From the NCBI RefSeq assembly GCF_002209555.1, contig NZ_NJIF01000001.1:1116001-1180000 (forward strand): a DNA stretch of 64,000 bases, written 5' to 3'. Below the pieces are notes generated by a model. That model worked only from the letters and a program-made list of their open reading frames with translations. It was not told where the DNA came from and searched no databases. Source of the DNA: Achromobacter insolitus (GTDB taxonomy: Bacteria; Pseudomonadota; Gammaproteobacteria; Burkholderiales; Burkholderiaceae_B). Shown here one piece after another: positions 53,531 to 61,152 of the stretch. The stretch's first letter is position 1, and each line of letters starts with the position of its first letter. The translations under genes were made by a program, and so were the position numbers.

Positions 53531-54430
53531 TCACACGCCTTCCGCCGCCCCGACCGCCAGGCACATTGCCAGAAAGCGTTCGGCGGCGCGGGCGGCGGCG
53601 TCCGCATGCGGCACCAGAATGCTCAAGGTCCGCGTCAGCGGCTTGGGCAACAGGCGCAAAGCCGCCAGCGCGCCATCCTCGTGCCGCATCGACATAACCG
53701 ACACGAAACCCACGCCCAGGCCGGCCCGCACCGCCTGCTTAACTCCTTCCACGCCGGCCAGTTCCAGACCCACCGACGGTGCCAGGCCCGCATCCGCAAA
53801 GGCCCGCTCCACCAACCGGCGCACACCCGAACCAGGCTCGCGCATGATCAGTGGTGAGGTGGCCAGGTCGCGCAGCGTTACCGCCCCCTTCCCTGCCAGC
53901 GCGTGGTCCGCGCGCACCACCGCCACTACCTCGTCCTGGCGCCAGGCATGCACCGCCGTGTCCGCAGGCAGGCCAGCCGGCACATCGCCTTCGATGAACG
54001 CCAGATCCAGAGCCGGCAGGCGTTCGACGATCTCACGCGTGTTGCCGTCGGACAGATGCAGGCTGACCGACGGAAACGCATGCCGGAAATCCGCCACCAG
54101 GCTGGGCAGCAGATAGCTGGCAGGCGTGGTGCTGGCGCCCAGCCGCAGGTCGCCGGTTTCCAGTCCGCGCCAGGATTCACGCACCGCCTGCGCCTGTCGA
54201 TAGACCTGGCGCAACTGCCGGGCCTGCTCGGCCAGGCGCTCGCCGGCCTCGGTCAGTGCGATGCCATGTCCGCTGCGGCGATACAGAGGCTCGCCGAACC
54301 ATTCCTGCAACATCCGCAGTTGGCCCGAAACGGCCGGCTGGGACAGATTCAGCAGTTGCGCAGCGCGGCTGATGTTGCCAGCGTCGGCCACACTGGCGAA
54401 GGTGAGCAGTTGGTCAGGGGTCATGAGCAC
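53531..54430 (-). CDS. LysR-family transcriptional regulator (YeiE-like position)
   Basis: This 299-residue LysR protein has the helix-turn-helix LTFASVADAGNISRAAQLLNLSQPAVSGQLR and a periplasmic-binding-type effector domain. It is divergent from a YeiH-family gene, as yeiE is in enterobacteria, and probably activates it. The start may be the ATG at 54424 rather than 54430. The divergent region holds a 25-bp inverted repeat. Confidence 0.88.
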   Translation of the reverse strand: MLMTPDQLLTFASVADAGNISRAAQLLNLSQPAVSGQLRMLQEWFGEPLYRRSGHGIALTEAGERLAEQARQLRQVYRQAQAVRESWRGLETGDLRLGASTTPASYLLPSLVADFRHAFPSVSLHLSDGNTREIVERLPALDLAFIEGDVPAGLPADTAVHAWRQDEVVAVVRADHALAGKGAVTLRDLATSPLIMREPGSGVRRLVERAFADAGLAPSVGLELAGVEGVKQAVRAGLGVGFVSVMSMRHEDGALAALRLLPKPLTRTLSILVPHADAAARAAERFLAMCLAVGAAEGV

Positions 54431-54442
54431 ACAAATATCAGA

Positions 54443-54467
54443 ATTTTGGATATTACATATCCGAAAT
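54443..54467. promoter_or_regulatory. Inverted repeat, probable LysR operator
   Basis: ATTTTGGATA (54443-54452) and TATCCGAAAT (54458-54467) are inverted copies with one mismatch around TTACA. It lies in the AT-rich divergent region between the LysR and YeiH genes. Confidence 0.65.
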
Positions 54468-54545
54468 AAAGATTTTTCAAATAGTAGGGGAGAAATTAAT
54501 ATTTCGTGAAGTTATTTAGATATGCCTCCCCCAAAAGGCCAGCCC

Positions 54546-55634
54546 ATGAGTACCTCGTCCAGCACCGCCGTCCCCCTGCCCGCCGCCCCGGCCTCGCCGG
54601 CCTCCGCTCCCGCCGCCACGCCCTGGCGCGACAAGCTCAATGGCGTGCTGTTCGTCGGCCTGATGGCGGGCGCGGTGATGCAGTTGGCGGATCTGCCCGC
54701 CATCCGCCAGCTGGGCTTCTCGCCGCTGGTCGTGGGCATCGTCTGTGGCATGCTCTACGGCAACTTCCTGCGCGGCACGATGCCTGCAGATTGGGGGGTA
54801 GGCGTGAACTTCACGGCGCGGCGCCTGCTGCGCATCGCCGTCGCCTTCTACGGCCTGAACATCAGCATCCAGCAGATCGCGGCGGTGGGCCTGCCCGGCC
54901 TCGCGGTCTCGGTCGCGGTGGTGGTGGGTACCCTGCTGATCGGCACGGTAGTGGGCCAACGGCTGCTGGGCCTGGATCGCGACACCGCCATGCTGACCGC
55001 CGCGGGCAGCGCCATTTGCGGCGCCGCAGCCGTGCTGGCCTTCGAACCCACGCTGCGGGCCGCGCCCCACAAGAGCGCGGTGGCCGTGGCCACCGTGGTG
55101 CTGTTTGGTACCTTGTCGATGTTCCTCTACCCCGTGTTCTACCACGCAGGCTGGCTGAACTTCGACACGCAGGCGCTGGGCATCTACATCGGCGGCACCA
55201 TCCATGAAGTGGCCCAGGTGGTCGGCGCGGCCAGCAACATCGACCCAGCCACCACCGAAGTCGCCACCATCGTGAAAATGACCCGCGTGGCCCTGCTGGT
55301 GCCGGTCCTGCTGATCCTGGGCATGTACCTGCGCAGCGCGGCCTCGCATGCCGCCAGCGGCCAGTCCAAGGGCGCAAAGCTCCCCATTCCCTGGTTTGCG
55401 GTGGGCTTCCTGGTGCTGGCCATCATCAATTCGCTGAATATCATCCCCGCGGACTTGGTGGCTGCCATCCGCCGCCTGGACGTTTTTGCCCTGACCATGG
55501 CCATGACCGCCCTCGGCATCGAAACGCGCTTCGCCCAGATTCGCAAGGCCGGTCCGCGCGTGATGGCGCTGGGCCTGATCCTGTACCTCTGGCTGCTGGT
55601 TGGCGGCTACGGCATCGTCAAGCTGGCCTCCTGA
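54546..55634 (+). CDS. YeiH-family (UPF0324/PSE) membrane protein, putative sulfate/sulfite exporter
   Basis: This 362-residue protein has about ten transmembrane helices after an Ala/Pro-rich cytoplasmic tail of about 28 residues. Family motifs are VGIVCGMLYGNFLR, GLNISIQQI, the Gly-rich AAGSAICGAAAVLAFEP, and GGTIHEVAQVVGAA. Relatives are linked to export of sulfur oxyanions produced from sulfonate degradation. The ATG at 54546 follows AAAAGG; an ATG eight codons upstream is possible. Confidence 0.88.
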   Translation: MSTSSSTAVPLPAAPASPASAPAATPWRDKLNGVLFVGLMAGAVMQLADLPAIRQLGFSPLVVGIVCGMLYGNFLRGTMPADWGVGVNFTARRLLRIAVAFYGLNISIQQIAAVGLPGLAVSVAVVVGTLLIGTVVGQRLLGLDRDTAMLTAAGSAICGAAAVLAFEPTLRAAPHKSAVAVATVVLFGTLSMFLYPVFYHAGWLNFDTQALGIYIGGTIHEVAQVVGAASNIDPATTEVATIVKMTRVALLVPVLLILGMYLRSAASHAASGQSKGAKLPIPWFAVGFLVLAIINSLNIIPADLVAAIRRLDVFALTMAMTALGIETRFAQIRKAGPRVMALGLILYLWLLVGGYGIVKLAS

Positions 55635-55638
55635 TCCC

Positions 55639-55670
55639 GGCCCACCGCGGCCCGGCGGCCGCGGCGGGCC
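55639..55670. terminator. GC-rich hairpin downstream of the YeiH gene
   Basis: GGCCCACCGCGG (55639-55650) pairs at 11 of 12 positions with CCGCGGCGGGCC (55659-55670), starting five bases after the stop codon. There is no T-run, so termination strength is uncertain. Confidence 0.5.
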
Positions 55671-55740
55671 TTGCACATGCACGCCGCTGTCTCGTTTTTC
55701 CTGCATAATCGGCTGGTTCCCTAGCAGTGGAGTCGGCCGC

Positions 55741-56151
55741 ATGACCTCCAGCACCAAAACCCCGTTTACGACTTTGCCCGCCGATCGCGACGCGGTATTG
55801 CGCGTCATGCCGATGCCGGCGGACGCAAATATCCACGGGGACGTCTTCGGCGGCTGGATCATGTCCCAAGTCGACATCGCTGGCTCGATCCCCGCCGCGC
55901 GCCGCGCCGCCGGACGCGTGGCCACCGTGGCGGTCAATGCCTTCCAGTTCAAAGAGCCGGTCTTCGTGGGCGACCTGCTCAGTTTCTATGCTTCCATCAT
56001 CAAGACAGGCACGACGTCGGTCACGGTGTCCGTCGAGGTCTACGCGGAGCGCCAGCGGCTGGACGCCGAGATCGTCAAGGTCACCGAGGCCACGCTGACC
56101 TACGTCGCTACCGACGAAGCCCGCCGCCGCCGCCCCCTTCCCACCCTTTGA
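55741..56151 (+). CDS. Acyl-CoA thioesterase, YciA-type hotdog fold
   Basis: This 136-residue hotdog thioesterase hydrolyses acyl-CoA to free acid and CoA. VMPMPADANIHGDVFGGWIMSQVDIAG contains the catalytic Asp/Asn region, and VNAFQFKEPVFVGDLLSFYASII follows. The last residues are Arg/Pro rich. GTGGAG precedes the ATG. It lies 10 bp before mgtE, so they share a transcript although the functions look unrelated. Confidence 0.92.
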   Translation: MTSSTKTPFTTLPADRDAVLRVMPMPADANIHGDVFGGWIMSQVDIAGSIPAARRAAGRVATVAVNAFQFKEPVFVGDLLSFYASIIKTGTTSVTVSVEVYAERQRLDAEIVKVTEATLTYVATDEARRRRPLPTL

Positions 56152-56161
56152 GCCGTAACGC

Positions 56162-57634
56162 ATGACGCAGTCCGCCGCCGCGCAGAAACCGCCCGCGACG
56201 CCCCGCCGCCTCGACCCGGAAGACGCCCAACACGCCCTGGCGGAAGTGCAGGAACGCCTGCGCCGCCAGCAACTGGTTGCCGACCTGGTGCATCGCCAGG
56301 AAGAAGGCGATTCCAAGGCCTCGCTGGTCGAGGACCTGGTGCATCGCCAGCACGAAGCCGAACTCAAGACATTGCTGGATGGCCTGCATCCGGCCGACAT
56401 CGCCTTCATCCTGGAGTCGCTGCCCAAGGACGAGCGGCAGGCCATCTGGAAGCTGGTCAGCCCCGAGCACGACGCGGACGTGCTGCTGGAAGTCGAAGAC
56501 TGGGTGCGGGAATCGCTGATCGAAGCGATGGACCGCCAGGACCTGGTTGCCGCCACCGGCAACATGGATGCCGACGAGCTGGCCGACCTGGCGCCCGACC
56601 TGCCGCCCGACGTGGTGGCCGAGGTCCAGAAAGGCCTGACCGAAGAAGAACGCGCGCAATTGCTGGAAGCCATGGGCTATCCGGAAGACAGCGTGGGCGC
56701 GATCATGGACTTCGAGATGGTGCGGGTGCGCGAGGACGTGACGCTGGAAGTGGTGCTGCGCTATCTGCGCCGCCTGCACGAACTGCCCGACCACACCGAC
56801 CAGATCTTCGTGGTGGACCGCCAGGACAAGCTGCAGGGCATCCTCCCCCTGTCGAAGCTGCTGGTCAGCGAGCCTGAAACCGAAGTGCGCGCCGTCATGA
56901 ATTCCGATTTCCTGACGCTCAACCCGCTGGACTCCGACGCGGACGCCGCCGGCGCCTTCGAACGCTACGACCTGGTCTCGGCGCCGGTCATGGACGACCA
57001 GGGCCGCCTGATCGGCCGCGTGACCATCGCCGACGTCGTGGACGTGATGCGCGAAGACTCCCAGGAACAGGCCCTGTCGCGCGCCGGTCTGCAGGAAGAG
57101 GACATCTTCGCCCCGGTTTCCACGGCCTTGCGCAACCGCGCCCCCTGGCTGCTGTTCAACCTCTGTACCGCCGCCACGGCGTCTTTCGTGGCCTCCCAGT
57201 TCGAAGGCACGGTGAGCCAGATCGTGATCCTGGCCTTCCTGATGTCCATTGTGGCCGGCATCGGCGGCAACTCGGGCAACCAGACCATGACCCTGATCAT
57301 CCGGGCCCTGGCCATGGGCCGGATCACCGGCCGCAACCTCTGGCAACTGGTCAAGCGCGAGCTTTTCGTCACCCTGATGGTGGGGCTGTGCGGCAGCCTG
57401 GTGGCCGCCCTGTTCGCCTGGGTCATTTCGCACTCCGTATCCATCGCGCTGGTGATGATGGCGGCCATGGTCTGCAATATGCTGGTCGGCGCATCCGTGG
57501 GGGTGCTGGTACCAATGGTCCGTGCCCGGTTTGGCAAGGATCCCGCGATGGGCTCGTCGGTGCTTTTGACCTTTGCCACCGATTCGCTCGGCTTCTTCAT
57601 CTTTCTGGGGCTGGCGACAATTTTCCTGCTGTAG
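56162..57634 (+). CDS. mgtE: Magnesium transporter MgtE
   Basis: This 490-residue Mg2+ channel has an N domain (about 60-160, HPADIAFILESLP) and two CBS domains (about 175-300, with IMDFEMVRVREDVTLEVVLRYL and FEVVDRQDKLQGIL-type motifs). A membrane domain of five helices starts at about 330 with GGNSGNQTMTLIIRALAMG, the pore signature. Residues 40-60 contain a duplicated DLVHRQ from an 18-bp exact repeat. The cytoplasmic domains sense internal Mg2+. Confidence 0.95.
   Translation: MTQSAAAQKPPATPRRLDPEDAQHALAEVQERLRRQQLVADLVHRQEEGDSKASLVEDLVHRQHEAELKTLLDGLHPADIAFILESLPKDERQAIWKLVSPEHDADVLLEVEDWVRESLIEAMDRQDLVAATGNMDADELADLAPDLPPDVVAEVQKGLTEEERAQLLEAMGYPEDSVGAIMDFEMVRVREDVTLEVVLRYLRRLHELPDHTDQIFVVDRQDKLQGILPLSKLLVSEPETEVRAVMNSDFLTLNPLDSDADAAGAFERYDLVSAPVMDDQGRLIGRVTIADVVDVMREDSQEQALSRAGLQEEDIFAPVSTALRNRAPWLLFNLCTAATASFVASQFEGTVSQIVILAFLMSIVAGIGGNSGNQTMTLIIRALAMGRITGRNLWQLVKRELFVTLMVGLCGSLVAALFAWVISHSVSIALVMMAAMVCNMLVGASVGVLVPMVRARFGKDPAMGSSVLLTFATDSLGFFIFLGLATIFLL
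56282..56350 (+). repeat. 18-bp exact direct repeat inside mgtE
   Basis: GACCTGGTGCATCGCCAG occurs at 56282-56299 and again at 56333-56350, 51 bp apart and in frame, so slippage would delete or add exactly 17 codons. Confidence 0.9.
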
Positions 57635-57704
57635 CCCTGATACAACAGCAAAATACGCCCGCTTCCCTCTAGCAGCGCAAGCTTGACAGCTAGCTGACAG
57701 GGTG

Positions 57705-57742
57705 GATGACGACTGTTCCATTACAGTAATGGAATTGTCATC
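57705..57742 (+). promoter_or_regulatory. Nested palindrome upstream of pagP
   Basis: TTCCATTACAGTAATGGAA (57716-57734) is a perfect 19-bp palindrome, flanked by GATGAC (57705-57710) and its inverse GTCATC (57737-57742). It ends 22 bp before the pagP start and is a likely operator. Confidence 0.75.
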
Positions 57743-57763
57743 TCCCCTTTTTCAGTGCCCACA

Positions 57764-58318
57764 ATGACCGCAAGATTCCGGGCAGCAATTTTCAGCCTGC
57801 TGCTCGCCACCTTCGCCGCCACCGCCCAAGCCTGTGACAGCATGCCCTCATGGGCCAAGTCCGCCTGCAACCGCCTGGACCAGATCTGGACCGAGGGCGG
57901 CAATGACCTGTACCTGACCGGCTACTCCTGGCACAACCGTGCCACCTACAGCAAAGAAAAGATCGACAGCTTCAACGAGCTGGCCTGGGGCGGCGGCTAC
58001 GGCCGCAGCATCTACGACGAAGATGGCGACTGGCAAGGCCTGTACGCCATGGCCTTCCTGGATTCGCACAGCAAGATCGAGCCCATCGCCGGCTATGGCT
58101 TCCTGAAGATCGGGCATGTCAGCGAGAACTTCCGCCTCGGCGCGGGCTATACCGTCTTCCTGACGGCGCGCCACGACATCATGAGCTACGTGCCGTTTCC
58201 CGGCATCCTGCCGCTGGTGAGCGCGGGCTACAAGGACGCGATGCTGTACGCGACCTACATCCCCGGATCCGCCGGCGCCGGCAACGTGCTGTTCATGTTC
58301 GGCCGCTGGAGCTTCTGA
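57764..58318 (+). CDS. pagP: Lipid A palmitoyltransferase PagP
   Basis: This 184-residue outer-membrane beta-barrel enzyme moves palmitate from phospholipid to lipid A. A signal peptide ends near TAQA. The catalytic His is in YSWHNRATY and the Asp-Ser pair is in MAFLDSHSKIEPIAGYGF. Amphipathic strands ending in GRWSF close the barrel. In Bordetella PagP is under BvgAS control; whether that holds here is unknown. The ATG at 57764 is preferred over a GTG three codons earlier. Confidence 0.95.
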   Translation: MTARFRAAIFSLLLATFAATAQACDSMPSWAKSACNRLDQIWTEGGNDLYLTGYSWHNRATYSKEKIDSFNELAWGGGYGRSIYDEDGDWQGLYAMAFLDSHSKIEPIAGYGFLKIGHVSENFRLGAGYTVFLTARHDIMSYVPFPGILPLVSAGYKDAMLYATYIPGSAGAGNVLFMFGRWSF

Positions 58319-58330
58319 AGCCCCCTGGCC

Positions 58331-58942
58331 TCAGAAGGCCTGGCCTAGCCTGCGCACCAGATCGCCCAAGCGCCAATCGTCTATGCCATGCGCGCGCAGA
58401 GCGCGCTCGGTTTCCATGACGTAGTCCAGGCAAGGCCCCGAGTGGCCCACGGCGTTGCGCACCGACGCCAAGAGGCGATCGTCGGTAATGCCCGCCGCAT
58501 ATTCCTGGCAGGCACGGTTCAACAGGAACACCAGTCCGCGTACCGGCGCAGCTTCGGTATGACAGGTCAGCCAGCGGGGCGTGTAGGCCCCGGTGACCAT
58601 TTCACGTCGCCACAGTGCGTTGAAGACCGCGGGCACGTCGTCGGCGGCGATCTGGAAAGCCACGCCGCGACAGCAGCCCCCGCGGTCCAGGCCAAACACC
58701 AGCCCCGGATTGTCGGGAGATCCGCGATGGTCGTGCGACCACAGGCACAAGGACCGGTGGTAGCCGCGCACCGTCGCCAGCCGGCGCTCGCGCCAGGCGA
58801 AACCCGGATGCCAGATCAAGGACCCGTAGGCGAATACCCACAGATCGTCGACGCCGTTCCAGCCGACCAGCAGGTCATCCACCGAAAGCGCGCGCCGCGA
58901 ATTTTCCGTACCGGCGCAGCCGGCGGGTACTGCCAACGACAT
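58331..58942 (-). CDS. Gamma-glutamylcyclotransferase (ChaC-like)
   Basis: This 203-residue protein of the GGCT fold is predicted to release 5-oxoproline from glutathione or another gamma-glutamyl amide. The signature VFAYGSLIWHPGF sits near residue 36. The catalytic Glu is likely in NALWRREMVTGAY, and the segment CLWSHDHRGSPDNPGLVFGLD is ChaC-type. It is convergent with pagP. The calcium-transport partner chaA is not adjacent. Confidence 0.88.
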   Translation of the reverse strand: MSLAVPAGCAGTENSRRALSVDDLLVGWNGVDDLWVFAYGSLIWHPGFAWRERRLATVRGYHRSLCLWSHDHRGSPDNPGLVFGLDRGGCCRGVAFQIAADDVPAVFNALWRREMVTGAYTPRWLTCHTEAAPVRGLVFLLNRACQEYAAGITDDRLLASVRNAVGHSGPCLDYVMETERALRAHGIDDWRLGDLVRRLGQAF

Positions 58943-59102
58943 AGGGTCCTCTGATGTCCCGATTCATCCCATGCTGGGAGTGAGGAATATCCTACGCCGT
59001 AGCCCGCGCAAAAGAATTGCGTGATGGGGGCTGGCCGAAGCGTCGAATGGAATTTGCATCCCCGGCGGCCCCCGCCATGGAAAAAAAATTGCGCGCGCCC
59101 GC

Positions 59103-59561
59103 CTACACCGCATCAAGCGGCAGTTCGGTGGTGCTTTTTATGACTTCCATCGAGAAGCTGGCGCTGACGTCCAGCAGGTCCACGGCGGCAATCAGGCGCC
59201 GGTAGAAACGGTCATAGGCCGCCATGTCCTCGACGACGACCTTGAGCAGGTAATCGACGTCGCCGGCCATGCGGTGAAACTCCACCACGTTGGGCAAGGC
59301 CATCACGGCGTTGATCAGGCTTTGCGTCCATTTCTCGTTGTGCTGGCTGGTCTTGATGGACACGAAGACCGTCAGGTTCAACCCGAGCGCGCAGGGATCC
59401 AGCAAGATGGCGTTGCGGGCAATCACGCCGTCATCCTTCAGCTTCTGGATGCGGCGCCAGCACGGCGTGACGGACAGATGGACCTGCTCGGCGATCTCGG
59501 CGACCGAACAGGTGGCGTCCTTCTGCAGCAAGGCCAGTATCTTGATGTCCGTCTGGTCCAT
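59103..59561 (-). CDS. Lrp/AsnC-family transcriptional regulator
   Basis: This 152-residue regulator starts MDQTDIKILALLQKDATCSVAEIAEQVHL, then SVTPCWRRIQKLKDDGVI. A RAM domain with VEFHRMAGDVDYLLKVVVED follows. The ATG at 59561 is preceded by GAGGAAA. It lies 82 bp downstream of the SDR gene on the same strand and may control it, the dioxygenase or the ThDP-enzyme operon. Confidence 0.9.
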   Translation of the reverse strand: MDQTDIKILALLQKDATCSVAEIAEQVHLSVTPCWRRIQKLKDDGVIARNAILLDPCALGLNLTVFVSIKTSQHNEKWTQSLINAVMALPNVVEFHRMAGDVDYLLKVVVEDMAAYDRFYRRLIAAVDLLDVSASFSMEVIKSTTELPLDAV

Positions 59562-59643
59562 GGGTTTCCTCGGCTGGATCGGCACCAATGTTGCCTGTTC
59601 CGCCTGGCGGCGTCCAGCCTCGCCCCGCGCCGGATCACCCGCC

Positions 59644-60426
59644 TCAGTACGTGCCCGGGTAGCCGCCGCCGTCGATCAGGATGTTCTGCGCGGTCATGTA
59701 GCCGGCCTGCGCGGAACAGACATAGGCGCACAGGGCGCCCAACTCCTCTGGCTGGCCATAGCGGCCCGCCGGATTCGCCCGGCCCCGCTCGTCCCAGAGT
59801 TGTTCGAAACTCTTCCCGCCAGCCTGATCCAGCATGCCCTGGATGTGCCGGACCTGCGCGTCCGTGGCGAACGCGCCCGGCAGGAGGTTATTGATGGTGA
59901 CGTTGTGGCGCACGGTCTGGCGCGCCAGGCCGCTCACGAAGCCGACCAGGCCGGAACGCGCGCCGTTGGACAGCCCAAGCTCGGCGTGCGGCGCCTTCAC
60001 GCTGCGCGACACGATGTTCACAATGCGCCCGAAGCGCCGCTCCACCATCCCGTCCACGACCCGCCGGATCATATCGATGGGACCCAGCATCATGGCGTCC
60101 AGCGCGGCGATCCAGTCGTCGTGGCTCCAGTTGCGGAAATCCCCTGGCAGCGGCCCGTCCGCGTTGTTGATCAGGATGTCGGGATGCGGGCAAGCGGCCA
60201 TGGCCGCATCCCGCCCCTGGGCCTGGGTCAGGTCGGCCGACACCCAGCCCACCCCTATCCCGGTTTCGTGCGATATCTCGGCGGCGGCCTGCTCCAGTGT
60301 CGCGGGGTTGCGGGCCGCTATCGTGACCGCCACGCCTTCCCGCGCCAATTGCATGGCGCATGCCCGGCCCATGCCGCGGCTGCCGCCGAATACCAGTGCC
60401 GTCTTGCCGCTGATCCCCAGATCCAT
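59644..60426 (-). CDS. SDR-fold protein lacking the catalytic Tyr and Lys
   Basis: This 260-residue SDR-fold protein has the nucleotide motif FGGSRGMG near residue 13 and INNADG near 86. The active-site segment reads RSVKAPHAELGLSNGARSGL, so the Tyr of YxxxK aligns with Asn154 and the Lys with Ser158. The C-terminal TAQNILIDGGGYPGTY is intact. Similar GLSNGAR variants exist in some FabG-like proteins, so it may bind cofactor without classical reduction. The ATG at 60426 follows AGGAGAG. Confidence 0.82.
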   Translation of the reverse strand: MDLGISGKTALVFGGSRGMGRACAMQLAREGVAVTIAARNPATLEQAAAEISHETGIGVGWVSADLTQAQGRDAAMAACPHPDILINNADGPLPGDFRNWSHDDWIAALDAMMLGPIDMIRRVVDGMVERRFGRIVNIVSRSVKAPHAELGLSNGARSGLVGFVSGLARQTVRHNVTINNLLPGAFATDAQVRHIQGMLDQAGGKSFEQLWDERGRANPAGRYGQPEELGALCAYVCSAQAGYMTAQNILIDGGGYPGTY

Positions 60427-60454
60427 GCCTGACTCTCCTGTCATTGCGCTGCCC

Positions 60455-60529
60455 GGCGGAGCGCTCCGCCCAAGCGGACCAGTATAGGATTGCCGGACGT
60501 ACGGGTGGGATGGAATTTTTTTCCAATCC
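60455..60529. promoter_or_regulatory. Two inverted repeats in the SDR/dioxygenase divergent region
   Basis: GGCGGAGCGCTCCGCC (60455-60470) is a perfect palindrome. GGATGGAA (60508-60515) is nearly inverted as TTCCAATCC (60521-60529) around five Ts. They are candidate operators for the divergent genes. Confidence 0.5.
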
Positions 60530-60609
60530 GCGCCACACACGCGCCGAATTTGGCAATGGCATTCCAGCGCAAGCTCCTACCATGGAAGCTCTGCCTGGAG
60601 ACCTGTGCC

Positions 60610-61152
60610 ATGCCTTCCATTCCAGTTGCCAGCGGCGGCCTGCAATCGCTTTGCGCGTCGGTTCAAGCCGCCCAGATGAATGCGGCGCGCGCACTCCTGC
60701 GCGAGCTGGCCGCCAGCGTCGCCCAGGCGGGCGACATGCTGCAAGGCCTGCCGACCGATCTGCGCGCGGGGCGGGCCGAGTCCTACACCCGCCATGTCGC
60801 CTATGCCGATCCGCATGGCGCCTTCACGATGGTCTATCTGATTTGGCGACCGGGCCAGTTCAGCCCGGTGCATGGCCACAAGACCTGGTGCACCTACCAG
60901 GTGCTGCAGGGCGAACTCACCGAAACCCATTACCGCTGGGACCATGAGTCTGCCACCGCCCAGGCCTGCGGCGTGGTTGCCCGCCGTCCGGGCGACATCG
61001 TCACCGCCACGCAGGGGCTGCACCAGATCCACCGCCTGGGCAATGCCGGCACGGAAATCGCCGTGTCACTGCATATCTACGGCGTGGCCCAGGGCGACCT
61101 CTGCACCGGCGTCAACCACCTGGTAGACCGTATCAGCCCATCCACTGGCTGA
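60610..61152 (+). CDS. Cysteine dioxygenase-family cupin
   Basis: This 180-residue iron dioxygenase of the thiol-dioxygenase family adds O2 to cysteine or 3-mercaptopropionate to make a sulfinate. The iron ligands are in PVHGHKTWCTYQVLQGELTE, with a distal His in GLHQIHRLGN. The ATG at 60610 follows GGAGA. Its last 20 bp overlap the 3' end of the ThDP enzyme gene on the other strand. Substrate is not certain. Confidence 0.88.
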   Translation: MPSIPVASGGLQSLCASVQAAQMNAARALLRELAASVAQAGDMLQGLPTDLRAGRAESYTRHVAYADPHGAFTMVYLIWRPGQFSPVHGHKTWCTYQVLQGELTETHYRWDHESATAQACGVVARRPGDIVTATQGLHQIHRLGNAGTEIAVSLHIYGVAQGDLCTGVNHLVDRISPSTG

